From the NCBI RefSeq assembly GCF_045788535.1, contig NZ_CP074074.1:1116001-1180000 (forward strand): DNA of 64,000 nucleotides, written 5' to 3'. The notes under the pieces were generated by a model. That model was not told the DNA's origin, did not search any database, and worked only from the letters and a program-made list of their open reading frames with translations. How positions within the stretch are numbered: position 1 is the first letter of the stretch; each line of letters begins with the position of its first letter. Below are positions 25,197 to 33,459 of this stretch, piece by piece. The DNA comes from Allotamlana fucoidanivorans. GTDB lineage: Bacteria > Bacteroidota > Bacteroidia > Flavobacteriales > Flavobacteriaceae. The position numbers and the translations under genes are program-made.

Positions 25197-26807
25197 ATGA
25201 GAATAGATGTTATGGCTTTTCGTTTTTTTATATACATTTTGCTTTTAAATATTACTACCTGCTTGGCGCAGGTAAAAGACTCTATTGCAGATCATCAGAA
25301 GGAAACTGTTGATACCGTGCTTGTAAAAAACCTCATGATTAAAGATTCTATTGTTGATGGATCTGCGCACACCGTTAAGGTTATTGAAGCCGAAATAGAT
25401 AGCTTATCGGTTAAAAACCTTCAAGACCTTGAAATAGCTGCTAAGTATGACGATAAATGGTATAAGGAATTGTACAGCAATGCCCTATTTGATTCTGTTT
25501 ATAAATCAGTTACCGAATTAGATTACCAACCTGTTGCGTATCCTGAACTACCAACAGACACTTTAAAAGCACGGTTAAAAGCTTTAGATGCTAAAACACC
25601 ATTCAATGTAGCGTATAATCCTTCACTAGAAAGTGTTATAAAATCGTATTTAAAAAACAGAAGAGAGCTTTTACAAAGACTTATTACCCTAAGTGCGTTC
25701 TATTTTCCAATGTTTGAAACGGAATTAGACAAACATGATATTCCTTTAGAAATAAAGTATTTAGCTATTGTAGAATCAGCATTAAAGCCAAGAGCCAAAT
25801 CTAGAGTTGGTGCCACGGGCTTATGGCAATTTATGTTTAGTACAGGTAGAATGTATGGTTTAGATGTAAGTAGCTATGTTGATGAACGTTGTGACCCTAT
25901 TATGTCTACCGAAGCTGCAGCCAAATACCTTTCAAAATTGTATGAGATTTTTGGCGATTGGGATTTAGCTTTAGCAGCCTATAATTCTGGACCTGGAAAT
26001 GTAACCAAAGCCATTAGACGTTCTGGAGGGTATCAAAACTATTGGAATATTCGCCATAATTTACCTCGTGAAACAGCAGGTTATTTACCCGCGTTTTTGG
26101 CTAATATGTATATTTTTGAATATGCTGAAGAGCATGGCTTTGTGAAGTCAAAGCCGGAATTTGCCTATTTTGAAACAGATACGGTAAAGGTTAAGCAAAT
26201 GATTACGCTTGATCAAGTGTCAGAAGTTACGGGAACCCCAATAGAACAATTGCAGTTTTTAAACCCATCTTATAAATTAGATATCATTCCTTTTATAAAA
26301 GAAGAAGATTATGTTTTAAGGTTGCCTGTACAGGTAATGGGTGATTTTGTAAACAATGAAGAAAAAATTTATGCTTTTGCAAAGGCAGAATTTGACAAGC
26401 GAGAAAAACCATTGCCACAGTTTTTTAAGGCTAATGATAGGATACGTTATAAAGTAAAATCTGGAGATTATTTAGGGAAAATTTCTAGACAATATGGTGT
26501 TAGGGTTAGTGATATAAAGCAATGGAATGGTTTAAGAAGTAATAATTTAAAGATAGGGCAGCGATTAACCATCTACCCAAGAAAGCCATACGTAGCACCT
26601 CAAACCGTACAGGCCACCAGTTCAAAACCAGTGAAAAGTAAACCTATTACAGGTGAAATAGTTACCTACACAGTGAAAAGTGGCGACACATTATGGGGTA
26701 TTTCTCAGAAATTTCCTGGAGTTTCTGTTCAAAATATTAAAGAATGGAATGGTATTAGTGGTAATGATTTAAAACCTGGAATGAAGCTAAAAATAGCTAA
26801 AGGGTAA
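25197..26807 (+). CDS. MltD-like lytic transglycosylase with two LysM domains
   Basis: A 536-residue exported murein hydrolase. The signal peptide lies around residues 5-24 (MAFRFFIYILLLNITTCLAQ). The SLT domain has the catalytic Glu in VESALKPRAKSRVGATGLWQ (about 197-216) and AAYNSGPGNVTKAIRRSGG. C-terminally, two LysM modules (YKVKSGDYLGKISRQYGV, TYTVKSGDTLWGISQKFPGV) bind peptidoglycan. It cleaves the MurNAc-GlcNAc bond, giving anhydromuropeptides. An internal ATG at 25209 is the likelier start if the signal peptide begins at MAFRF. It is followed after 24 nt by the DUF4837 lipoprotein gene. Confidence 0.93.
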   Translation: MRIDVMAFRFFIYILLLNITTCLAQVKDSIADHQKETVDTVLVKNLMIKDSIVDGSAHTVKVIEAEIDSLSVKNLQDLEIAAKYDDKWYKELYSNALFDSVYKSVTELDYQPVAYPELPTDTLKARLKALDAKTPFNVAYNPSLESVIKSYLKNRRELLQRLITLSAFYFPMFETELDKHDIPLEIKYLAIVESALKPRAKSRVGATGLWQFMFSTGRMYGLDVSSYVDERCDPIMSTEAAAKYLSKLYEIFGDWDLALAAYNSGPGNVTKAIRRSGGYQNYWNIRHNLPRETAGYLPAFLANMYIFEYAEEHGFVKSKPEFAYFETDTVKVKQMITLDQVSEVTGTPIEQLQFLNPSYKLDIIPFIKEEDYVLRLPVQVMGDFVNNEEKIYAFAKAEFDKREKPLPQFFKANDRIRYKVKSGDYLGKISRQYGVRVSDIKQWNGLRSNNLKIGQRLTIYPRKPYVAPQTVQATSSKPVKSKPITGEIVTYTVKSGDTLWGISQKFPGVSVQNIKEWNGISGNDLKPGMKLKIAKG

Positions 26808-26831
26808 TTCGATAAAAAATTAAAAACAGTT

Positions 26832-27812
26832 ATGATGAGAAATGTTCTTTGTCTAGTAATATTGTTTTCACTATTCGTGTCTTGTGGAGACAAAAAAAAA
26901 TCTACTGAAAAATTTCTTCCAGACGCATCAGGTGCTATTAATAATGTGTCTGTTGTTGCCACTAATGAGCTTTGGGAGGGTATTGTTGGAGAGGAAATAA
27001 GAGCTATTTTAGGCAAACCTATTTATGGCTTACCACAAGATGAGCCTACATTTACGGTAAGTCAAATTCCGCCAAAGGTGTTTTCTGGCTTTGTTACAAA
27101 AAACAGAACCGTTTTAAAAATAGAGATTAGTAAAGACGCTGATATTAAGTTTTTAGATGATGTTTACGCTAAGCCTCAAAAAGTAATTGTTGTTTCTGGT
27201 CAAACAAGGCAAGATATTATAGCGGTTTTAAAGGAGCACGACGTTAAAATTGTTGAAGTATTTCGTAATATGGAGTTGGCAGAAAGACAGCGGCAAATGG
27301 CAAAATCGCCACATAATTTTAATGCCATTAAAGAGAAGTTAGGTTTAACCATTCAATTCGCATCCGTTTACAGAATAGCCAAGGAAGCAGAAAATTTCTT
27401 TTGGATAAGAAAAGATATTACAACAGGTACAAATAATTTATTGATTTATGAGTTACCACTTGAAGCTATTAAGGAGCATGATAGTGTGGTAAGTGAAATT
27501 ATTAAGATAAGAGATTCTATAGGAAAGGCATATATTGAAGGACCCGTTGAAGGCTCTTATTTATCAACACAAAATGCGTATGCGCCCTTTATATCAGAAA
27601 TGAGTATAGACAACAAACTAACCTATGAAACTAAAGGGATTTGGCGTGTAGAAAATGCATTTATGGGAGGTCCTTTTATAAATTATGCTATTAAAGATGA
27701 CATTAACAAAAGATGGGTTATGGTTGAAGGTTTTTCTTTTGCGCCTTCAGTTGAAAAAAGGAATTATATGCTTGAACTAGAGTCTATCATCAAATCGGTT
27801 AAAATAGAGTAA
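26832..27812 (+). CDS. DUF4837 lipoprotein
   Basis: A 326-residue lipoprotein (MMRNVLCLVILFSLFVSC, Cys18). The body begins LPDASGAINNVSVVATNELWEG, a DUF4837 hallmark, with later conserved FFWIRKDITTGTNNLLIYEL and YETKGIWRVENAFMGGPFI. The function is unknown. It lies 24 nt after the transglycosylase, so the two are likely co-transcribed and may share a cell-wall role. The start could be either of the two adjacent ATGs. Confidence 0.88.
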   Translation: MMRNVLCLVILFSLFVSCGDKKKSTEKFLPDASGAINNVSVVATNELWEGIVGEEIRAILGKPIYGLPQDEPTFTVSQIPPKVFSGFVTKNRTVLKIEISKDADIKFLDDVYAKPQKVIVVSGQTRQDIIAVLKEHDVKIVEVFRNMELAERQRQMAKSPHNFNAIKEKLGLTIQFASVYRIAKEAENFFWIRKDITTGTNNLLIYELPLEAIKEHDSVVSEIIKIRDSIGKAYIEGPVEGSYLSTQNAYAPFISEMSIDNKLTYETKGIWRVENAFMGGPFINYAIKDDINKRWVMVEGFSFAPSVEKRNYMLELESIIKSVKIE

Positions 27813-27831
27813 ACTCAAATGATATATAAAC

Positions 27832-27865
27832 AAAAAGACCAGCAATTTGCTGGTCTTTTTGTTTT
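27832..27865. terminator. Bidirectional terminator
   Basis: AAAAAGACCAGCAA-T-TTGCTGGTCTTTTT is a perfect hairpin with flanking A/T runs between the convergent DUF4837 and tatA genes. Confidence 0.88.
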
Positions 27866-27882
27866 ATACTTAAAAAAAGGAA

Positions 27883-28071
27883 TTACTCCTTTTTGCTAGT
27901 TTCTTTTTCTTTGTCGTCTTCTTTGCTGGCATCTTTAAATTCTTTAATACCGCTTCCTAGTCCTCGCATTAATTCAGGTATTTTTTTACCTCCAAATAAT
28001 AACAAAACAACAACAACAATCAATACTATTTGCATGGGGCCAATTGCTAATGGTAACATATATAAGCTCAT
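27883..28071 (-). CDS. tatA: Sec-independent translocase subunit TatA/E
   Basis: A 62-residue protein with one N-terminal membrane helix (IGPMQIVLIVVVVLLLFGG), the FG hinge, the amphipathic helix KKIPELMRGLGSGIKEFKDA, and a short acidic/lysine tail. This is the pore-forming subunit of the twin-arginine pathway for folded proteins. No tatC is adjacent. A minus-strand TAACTTTG at 28090-28097 is a promoter candidate. Confidence 0.93.
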   Translation of the reverse strand: MSLYMLPLAIGPMQIVLIVVVVLLLFGGKKIPELMRGLGSGIKEFKDASKEDDKEKETSKKE

Positions 28072-28180
28072 AATAATGTTTTAAAAACACAAAGTTAATA
28101 ATTAAACTTTAATATTACCGTTTTAAAGAGAACTTTAGGGATTCAGAATTAAATTTAACAAAACACTTTAACTGATGAAG

Positions 28181-28213
28181 TTTCCAAGATTCACAAATTT
28201 CTATTTATTTTTG
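28181..28213 (+). promoter_or_regulatory. Putative promoter of the M23 peptidase operon
   Basis: TTTC (28181-28184), 21-nt spacer, TATTTTTG (28206-28213): close to the Bacteroidetes TTTG-N17-23-TAnnTTTG arrangement. The start codon follows 7 nt later, implying a nearly leaderless transcript. Confidence 0.48.
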
Positions 28214-28220
28214 TTTTCAA

Positions 28221-29090
28221 ATGGCAGATAAAAAGAGAAACAAAAAAAGAATAAAGCGCAAGTTGCTTGATAAATATCGTTTAGTTATTCTAAATGAAAA
28301 CACTTTTGAAGAACGACTTTCGTTTAAATTAACACGGCTAAATGTATTTGTTTTTGCTTCAATAGGCGCTATTTTCTTTATTTTACTAACGTATCTTATT
28401 ATTGCTTTTACACCGTTAAGAGAGTATATTCCAGGATATTCTTCAACAGCCCTGAAAAAGAAAGCCACAGAACTCACATATAAAACAGATTCATTACAAC
28501 AAGTTATTAGTATGAATGACCGTTACTATACTTCTATTAAAAAAGTGTTGACGGGTGATGTAAGTGCTGTAGATTTTAATAAAGATTCTATTGTTGAGGC
28601 CGTAAAACTTGAGGCCAGTGAAGTTGATTTTACACCTATTCCCGAAGATTCTCTGCTACGGGAAAAAGTAGATAAAGAGGATAAGTATAATTTATTTGAA
28701 TCGGCCACCTCAGCAGCAAGTTTTGTATTATTTCCACCTGTAAATGGCGAAATTAGTGAGCGTTACAATGCCAAAGAAAAGCATTTTGCTGTAGATATTG
28801 TGGTTCCTGAAAATACACCAGTAAAGGCTACGGCTGATGGGATTGTTATTTTTGCTGAATGGACGGCAGGTACGGGATATGTTATCATTCTTGAACACAG
28901 TTATGGCCTTATATCGGTGTATAAACACAACACCGCATTAACAAAAGCACAAGGCGATTTAGTGAAGGCGGGAGAGGTTATTGCCACCGCAGGAAACTCA
29001 GGAGAATTGTCTACCGGGCCTCACTTACATTTTGAATTATGGAATGATGGATATCCCATTAATCCAACAAATTTTATTGATTTTGAATAA
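28221..29090 (+). CDS. M23-family murein metallopeptidase
   Basis: A 289-residue protein with a basic N-terminus, one transmembrane segment (about 41-63), a helical linker, and a C-terminal M23 (LytM) domain. The zinc/catalytic motifs are intact: HFAVD (H-x3-D, near residue 190) and GPHLHFELW (HxH, near residue 265). It probably cleaves peptidoglycan cross-links. The next gene, GH3, begins at the base after its stop codon, so they are in one operon. Confidence 0.93.
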   Translation: MADKKRNKKRIKRKLLDKYRLVILNENTFEERLSFKLTRLNVFVFASIGAIFFILLTYLIIAFTPLREYIPGYSSTALKKKATELTYKTDSLQQVISMNDRYYTSIKKVLTGDVSAVDFNKDSIVEAVKLEASEVDFTPIPEDSLLREKVDKEDKYNLFESATSAASFVLFPPVNGEISERYNAKEKHFAVDIVVPENTPVKATADGIVIFAEWTAGTGYVIILEHSYGLISVYKHNTALTKAQGDLVKAGEVIATAGNSGELSTGPHLHFELWNDGYPINPTNFIDFE

Positions 29091-30584
29091 ATGATATCAC
29101 TGAAGTCTATTTTAGCAAAGCCTTTTGCAAAACGTGTTTATAAAAAAACGATGAAATGGGCTGAAAATCCTATTGCAACACAAGAAAGAGTGTTTCAAGA
29201 GCTCATTTCTGAAGCTACAAGTACGCTGTTTGGGAAAGACCATGATTTTATAAGCATCAATAGTCATGAAGATTTTGTGAAACGTGTTCCTGTAAGAGAT
29301 TATGAAGGGTTAAAGCCGTACATTGAAACAGTGGTTGCAGGTGAGGAGAATATACTCTGGAAAGGTAAACCTATTTATTTTGCAAAAACGTCTGGTACTA
29401 CTTCAGGTTCAAAATATATACCAATAACAAAGGAAAGCATGCCTAGTCATGTTGAAGCCGCAAGAAATGCTATTCTTATGTATATTCATGAAACAGGCCA
29501 TAGTGAGTTTGTAAATGGTAAGATGATATTTTTACAAGGTAGCCCTATTTTGAAGGAGCAAAATGGTATTCAATTGGGCAGACTTTCGGGTATTGTTGCC
29601 CATTATGTGCCAAAGTATCTTCAAAAAAACAGGTTACCATCTTGGGAAACAAATTGTATTGAAGATTGGGAAACCAAGGTAGATGCTATTGTTGAGGAAA
29701 CTTTACCAGAAAACATGACCGTAATCTCTGGAATTCCATCTTGGGTTCAAATGTATTTTGAAAGAATTCAGCATAAAACAGGGAAGAAAGTTGGTGATGT
29801 TTTTAAAAACTTCAATTTGTTCATTTTTGGTGGCGTTAATTATGAACCCTATCGGGCGAAATTTGAAAATTTAATTGGACGACCAGTAGCTAGTATTGAA
29901 TTATATCCAGCCAGTGAAGGCTTCTTTGCCTATCAAGATAAGCAGAATGAAAAGGGCATGTTATTGCTTTTAAATTCAGGTATTTTTTACGAGTTTATTA
30001 AGGCCGATGCGTTTTTTGATGAAAACCCAGAGCGCATCACCATAAAAGATGTTGAGGTAGGTGTAAACTATGTTATGATTATTTCAACAAACGCCGGATT
30101 GTGGGCTTATAATCTTGGTGATACGGTTGAGTTTATTTCGGTTAAACCGTACCGCGTTATTGTTTCGGGTCGTATAAAACATTTTATCTCTGCTTTTGGT
30201 GAACATGTTATAGGAAAGGAAGTGGAACAGGCTATGCAAGAAGCCATTGAAAATACCAATATTTCGGTTACCGAATTTACGGTGGCGCCTCAAATAACAC
30301 CAAACAAAGGCTTACCATATCATGAGTGGTTTATAGAATTTGAGAACGCTCCTGAAGATCTTTCTGAGTTAGCCGATAAAATTGATAAATCACTTCAAAA
30401 ACAAAACACCTATTATTTTGATTTGATTCAAGGTAAAGTGTTACAGCCCCTAAAGATTACAAAAGTGAAAAAGAATGGGTTTCAAGACTATATGAAATCT
30501 GTTGGAAAATTGGGAGGACAAAATAAAATCCCACGTTTGTCAAATGACCGGAAAATAGTTGAGGGTTTCCCGCATTCAGATTAA
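29091..30584 (+). CDS. GH3-family acyl-adenylate/amide-forming enzyme
   Basis: A 497-residue member of the GH3 superfamily, named after plant auxin-conjugating enzymes. The ATP/AMP loop KTSGTTSGSKYIPITKES (about residues 98-115), the second motif LYPASEGFFAYQ and GLWAYNLGDTVEF fit the ANL-type adenylation fold. Plant GH3s join amino acids to acyl acids; bacterial substrates are largely unknown. It abuts the M23 peptidase gene without any gap. Its end overlaps the open frame, but not the likely true start, of the next gene. Confidence 0.9.
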   Translation: MISLKSILAKPFAKRVYKKTMKWAENPIATQERVFQELISEATSTLFGKDHDFISINSHEDFVKRVPVRDYEGLKPYIETVVAGEENILWKGKPIYFAKTSGTTSGSKYIPITKESMPSHVEAARNAILMYIHETGHSEFVNGKMIFLQGSPILKEQNGIQLGRLSGIVAHYVPKYLQKNRLPSWETNCIEDWETKVDAIVEETLPENMTVISGIPSWVQMYFERIQHKTGKKVGDVFKNFNLFIFGGVNYEPYRAKFENLIGRPVASIELYPASEGFFAYQDKQNEKGMLLLLNSGIFYEFIKADAFFDENPERITIKDVEVGVNYVMIISTNAGLWAYNLGDTVEFISVKPYRVIVSGRIKHFISAFGEHVIGKEVEQAMQEAIENTNISVTEFTVAPQITPNKGLPYHEWFIEFENAPEDLSELADKIDKSLQKQNTYYFDLIQGKVLQPLKITKVKKNGFQDYMKSVGKLGGQNKIPRLSNDRKIVEGFPHSD

Positions 30585-30595
30585 ATCATTAGTGT

Positions 30596-30603
30596 TATCT
30601 TTG
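30596..30603 (+). promoter_or_regulatory. Putative -7 element
   Basis: TATCTTTG (TAnnTTTG) lies 18 nt before the ATG at 30622. It supports that ATG rather than the upstream in-frame GTG/TTG-type starts. Confidence 0.42.
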
Positions 30604-30621
30604 CCAGAATTTACAAACCAA

Positions 30622-32310
30622 ATGAGTCATAAAAAACATCACGCCAGAACCAGAGCACAGGAGAGTTCCAATGCTATTGAGCGTATGTATATTACCATGC
30701 GTCATTTGTTTAACAGAGGGTTTTATAAACCTATGGGTATTTCGGGTGAAACGTTACGAGAGTCTTTATTGTTGTTACGCCCTGAAATATATGGTTCTAT
30801 TGGTGAAGAAAAGGCAGAGCTTGAAGGGTTACTGTATGTGATAGATCGATTACCGCAAGGCATTGAAGAATGTACCTTTATTAATTTAACAAGTGATGAG
30901 GGGTATGCCAATTCTCATTTTAAAACAATAATTCCAGAAAAACGTCGTAGAAATTGTTATCGTATTGACGATGAACAAATGAATATTGAAATTACACGTG
31001 GGCGATCAGAAATTTATGATATTTTAACCCACTTAACCTTTTTATTCATTGAATCACACAAAATAAGCAGTCGGGTTTTAATTGATGAACAAGGAACAAC
31101 CACACGTGATTGGATAAAACTTGAAAAGGCTGTTTTATCAAAAAAGAAACTGTCTCAAGAAGAACGCGAAGTCGCCATTACGCATACAGCAAATATATTA
31201 GGCAGAACGTTCAATGAACTGATTTTAGTTTATGATAAGTTTGCAACCAAAACACAACCAGAGCGTCTTTTGCATATCGTGTACTGGTTGGGCAAATTGG
31301 CTATAGAAGAATCTATAAACAATAACAAACGCACCATTACTTTTAGTCCCGTTTTAAGAGAACGCATAGGCCATCATATTCATGGTGAGGTTTGGGCAGA
31401 TACTATTAAGGAGACTTTAAACAAACACGGTATAATAGACAGACCCATTCATGTTATTAGTGCCAATATGCATAGTGTAATGAATACTATTTTTGCTTCA
31501 GGTGCTATTAAAACAAAAACGGGTCATAAAACCATATTTGATGTATATGAGACTTTGAGTAAAAGTGAAAATGAGGCCTTACGAAACAAAGTTTCAAAAG
31601 AAGCGTTAAGTAATGGCATGGTTTACATTAAAGATACATCTGGTGCTAATATAGATGTTCAAATTTTTGATTCCTCAAAATTTGATATGACTAAATTAGA
31701 TCTTAAGGTTTCAAAAATAGAATTAGAAGAAAAGAAACCAGTAATTCTTGTTATGGATTATGCGTTTGGAGAGCAGGCCTATGAAACCATGGATGAATTA
31801 TTGAAACCCTATAAAATTAAGAACAAAAAAGTACTCCTCAATGTAGAATCGGTTTCTATCATGGGGAAAGCAGGCATTTTAGAAGGCGGAAAAGGCGATA
31901 TTATGATTCCATCGGCGCATATTTTTGAAGGAACCGCAGATAATTATCCCTTTGAAAATGAGTTAAAAAAAGAAGATTTAGAAGGAAAAGGAGTGGCTGT
32001 TTATGAAGGCTCGATGATTACCGTATTAGGAACCTCTTTACAAAATAAAGATATTTTAAAATTCTTCTATAATTCTACTTGGCAGGTTATTGGGCTTGAA
32101 ATGGAAGGTGCTCATTATCAAAAAGCCATACAAGCAGCCTCAAAAGTTAGAGGAAGTATTCAAAAAGATGTCAAAGTAAGGTATGCCTATTATGCCAGTG
32201 ATAATCCGTTAGAAACAGGAGCTACTTTAGCTTCAGGAGGCTTAGGTACTTCGGGGGTTAAACCTACGTATTTAATAACTAGAACTATATTAGAACAAAT
32301 ATTGAATTAA
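30622..32310 (+). CDS. DUF6909-like protein with nucleoside-phosphorylase-like C-terminus
   Basis: A 562-residue cytosolic protein. The start is put at the ATG giving MSHKKHHARTRAQESSNAIE, because an exact -7 element lies just before it and the 21 upstream codons overlap GH3. The N-terminal half is helical and Lys/Arg-rich. The C-terminal half resembles the PNP/UDP phosphorylase fold: ESVSIMGKAGILEGGKGDIM (phosphate/ribose region) and VIGLEMEGAHYQKAI (the conserved EME of nucleoside phosphorylases). I believe it belongs to DUF6909, without certainty. Catalytic activity is unproven. Confidence 0.8.
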   Translation: MSHKKHHARTRAQESSNAIERMYITMRHLFNRGFYKPMGISGETLRESLLLLRPEIYGSIGEEKAELEGLLYVIDRLPQGIEECTFINLTSDEGYANSHFKTIIPEKRRRNCYRIDDEQMNIEITRGRSEIYDILTHLTFLFIESHKISSRVLIDEQGTTTRDWIKLEKAVLSKKKLSQEEREVAITHTANILGRTFNELILVYDKFATKTQPERLLHIVYWLGKLAIEESINNNKRTITFSPVLRERIGHHIHGEVWADTIKETLNKHGIIDRPIHVISANMHSVMNTIFASGAIKTKTGHKTIFDVYETLSKSENEALRNKVSKEALSNGMVYIKDTSGANIDVQIFDSSKFDMTKLDLKVSKIELEEKKPVILVMDYAFGEQAYETMDELLKPYKIKNKKVLLNVESVSIMGKAGILEGGKGDIMIPSAHIFEGTADNYPFENELKKEDLEGKGVAVYEGSMITVLGTSLQNKDILKFFYNSTWQVIGLEMEGAHYQKAIQAASKVRGSIQKDVKVRYAYYASDNPLETGATLASGGLGTSGVKPTYLITRTILEQILN

Positions 32311-32314
32311 CATT

Positions 32315-33382
32315 ATGAGTAAAGAATCACAATCAGCACAACCATCAGAGGAGGTAGATTTAGGGCAGTTGTTTAAGTTAATAGGCAATGCTTTCGATAG
32401 ATTTTTTAAGTTTATAGGGCGTATTTTTTATAACATATTTTTGGCCTTTGTTTGGTTGGTGTTTTTTATAAAAAGACAAGCTATAAAATTGGTCATTGCG
32501 GCCGTTATTGGTGTAGGTTTAGGATTTGTTTTACAGAAAACATCTTCCCCTGTTTACAAGTCTTATATTACAGTAAAGCAGAATTATGAAACAGGCGAAG
32601 ATTTGTACAATGCCATCAGCTATTTAAATGATTTGTTGTCACAAGAAGATTCGGTGGTTTTAGGAAGGGTTTTAGATGTTGAAGTGAGTAAGGCAGCAAA
32701 AATTTTAAAGTTTGATATAAAGCCCGTTGTTAATGAGAATCAGCGTATCAAAGAATATGATGCTTATATAAAAACGTTGGATTCCACGGTGGCAGCAACA
32801 ATATTATATGAGGATTATTTACAGAATTATACGGATTATGATCATAATATTCAGCAAATTACTCTAAAATCAAGTGTGCGTAGCAACTTTCAATTGGTCT
32901 TCTCAAAAATTATCGACTATGTGAATACAAATCCTTATTTCGTAAAAGAACAGAAAAAAGATATTGAAGAATTAACAAATAACAAGTTAGCTATAGAGCA
33001 GGCTTTAGAGGTTTCAGATTCTCTTAAATCAACCTATAAACGGGTGTTAGAAAATACCTTATTAGATAAAAATAAGTCTGAAATTGGAATCACGTTTGAA
33101 GGAAGTTCAGACAAAGACAAAACCAAAGAGTTCGACTTATACAAAAGTGATATTGAATTAAGACGCGAACTTGTTGCGATTGACCGAAAAATAGCAGATA
33201 AGAGTGAGATTTTAGAGGTGCTATCCAGAAAGCAAGATAGCGGTTTTGTTGATAATAAAAGGGAAATTTTCGGTGTTTCCATGGGAGCAAAGATATTCTA
33301 TGGTGTGTTGTTGTTTTGTTTGACCTTTATCGTGTTATTAGGCTTAGATTTTATTAAATTTTTAGAACGATTTAAAAGATAA
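32315..33382 (+). CDS. Wzz/chain-length-determinant-like polysaccharide protein
   Basis: A 355-residue inner-membrane protein with a hydrophobic N-terminal region (about 38-82), a periplasmic helical domain (about 85-325), and a C-terminal membrane helix (IFYGVLLFCLTFIVLLGLDFIKF). This two-helix topology, the SSPVYKSYITVKQNYETGEDLY segment and its place at the head of a polysaccharide locus suggest a Wzz/PCP-type chain-length regulator. No kinase domain is attached. It begins 4 nt after the preceding gene's stop and may be part of that transcript. Sequence similarity alone is not decisive. Confidence 0.7.
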   Translation: MSKESQSAQPSEEVDLGQLFKLIGNAFDRFFKFIGRIFYNIFLAFVWLVFFIKRQAIKLVIAAVIGVGLGFVLQKTSSPVYKSYITVKQNYETGEDLYNAISYLNDLLSQEDSVVLGRVLDVEVSKAAKILKFDIKPVVNENQRIKEYDAYIKTLDSTVAATILYEDYLQNYTDYDHNIQQITLKSSVRSNFQLVFSKIIDYVNTNPYFVKEQKKDIEELTNNKLAIEQALEVSDSLKSTYKRVLENTLLDKNKSEIGITFEGSSDKDKTKEFDLYKSDIELRRELVAIDRKIADKSEILEVLSRKQDSGFVDNKREIFGVSMGAKIFYGVLLFCLTFIVLLGLDFIKFLERFKR

Positions 33383-33426
33383 TTATAACGATACTCATCA
33401 CAGGGGGGCAAGGTTTCAACCCATGA
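33376..33426 (+). pseudogene. Vestige of an rfbB N-terminus upstream of the GIY-YIG insertion
   Basis: In the same frame as the fused GIY-YIG/RfbB gene, this stretch reads KIIITILITGGQGFNP and then TGA (33424-33426). ILITGGxGF is exactly how the NAD-binding loop of RfbB begins (the intact copy reads ILITGGAGFIG downstream). The simplest reading is the broken start of the original rfbB, displaced by an inserted GIY-YIG module. A chance match of about nine residues cannot be excluded. Confidence 0.45.
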
Positions 33427-33459
33427 AATGATGGCAAATATGATGGAAGGATATATTAT

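Noticed and set aside
30995..31000. Further CACGTG cores as parS sites (also 19804-19809)
   Set aside because: Only the six central bases match; the TGTT/AACA arms are missing.
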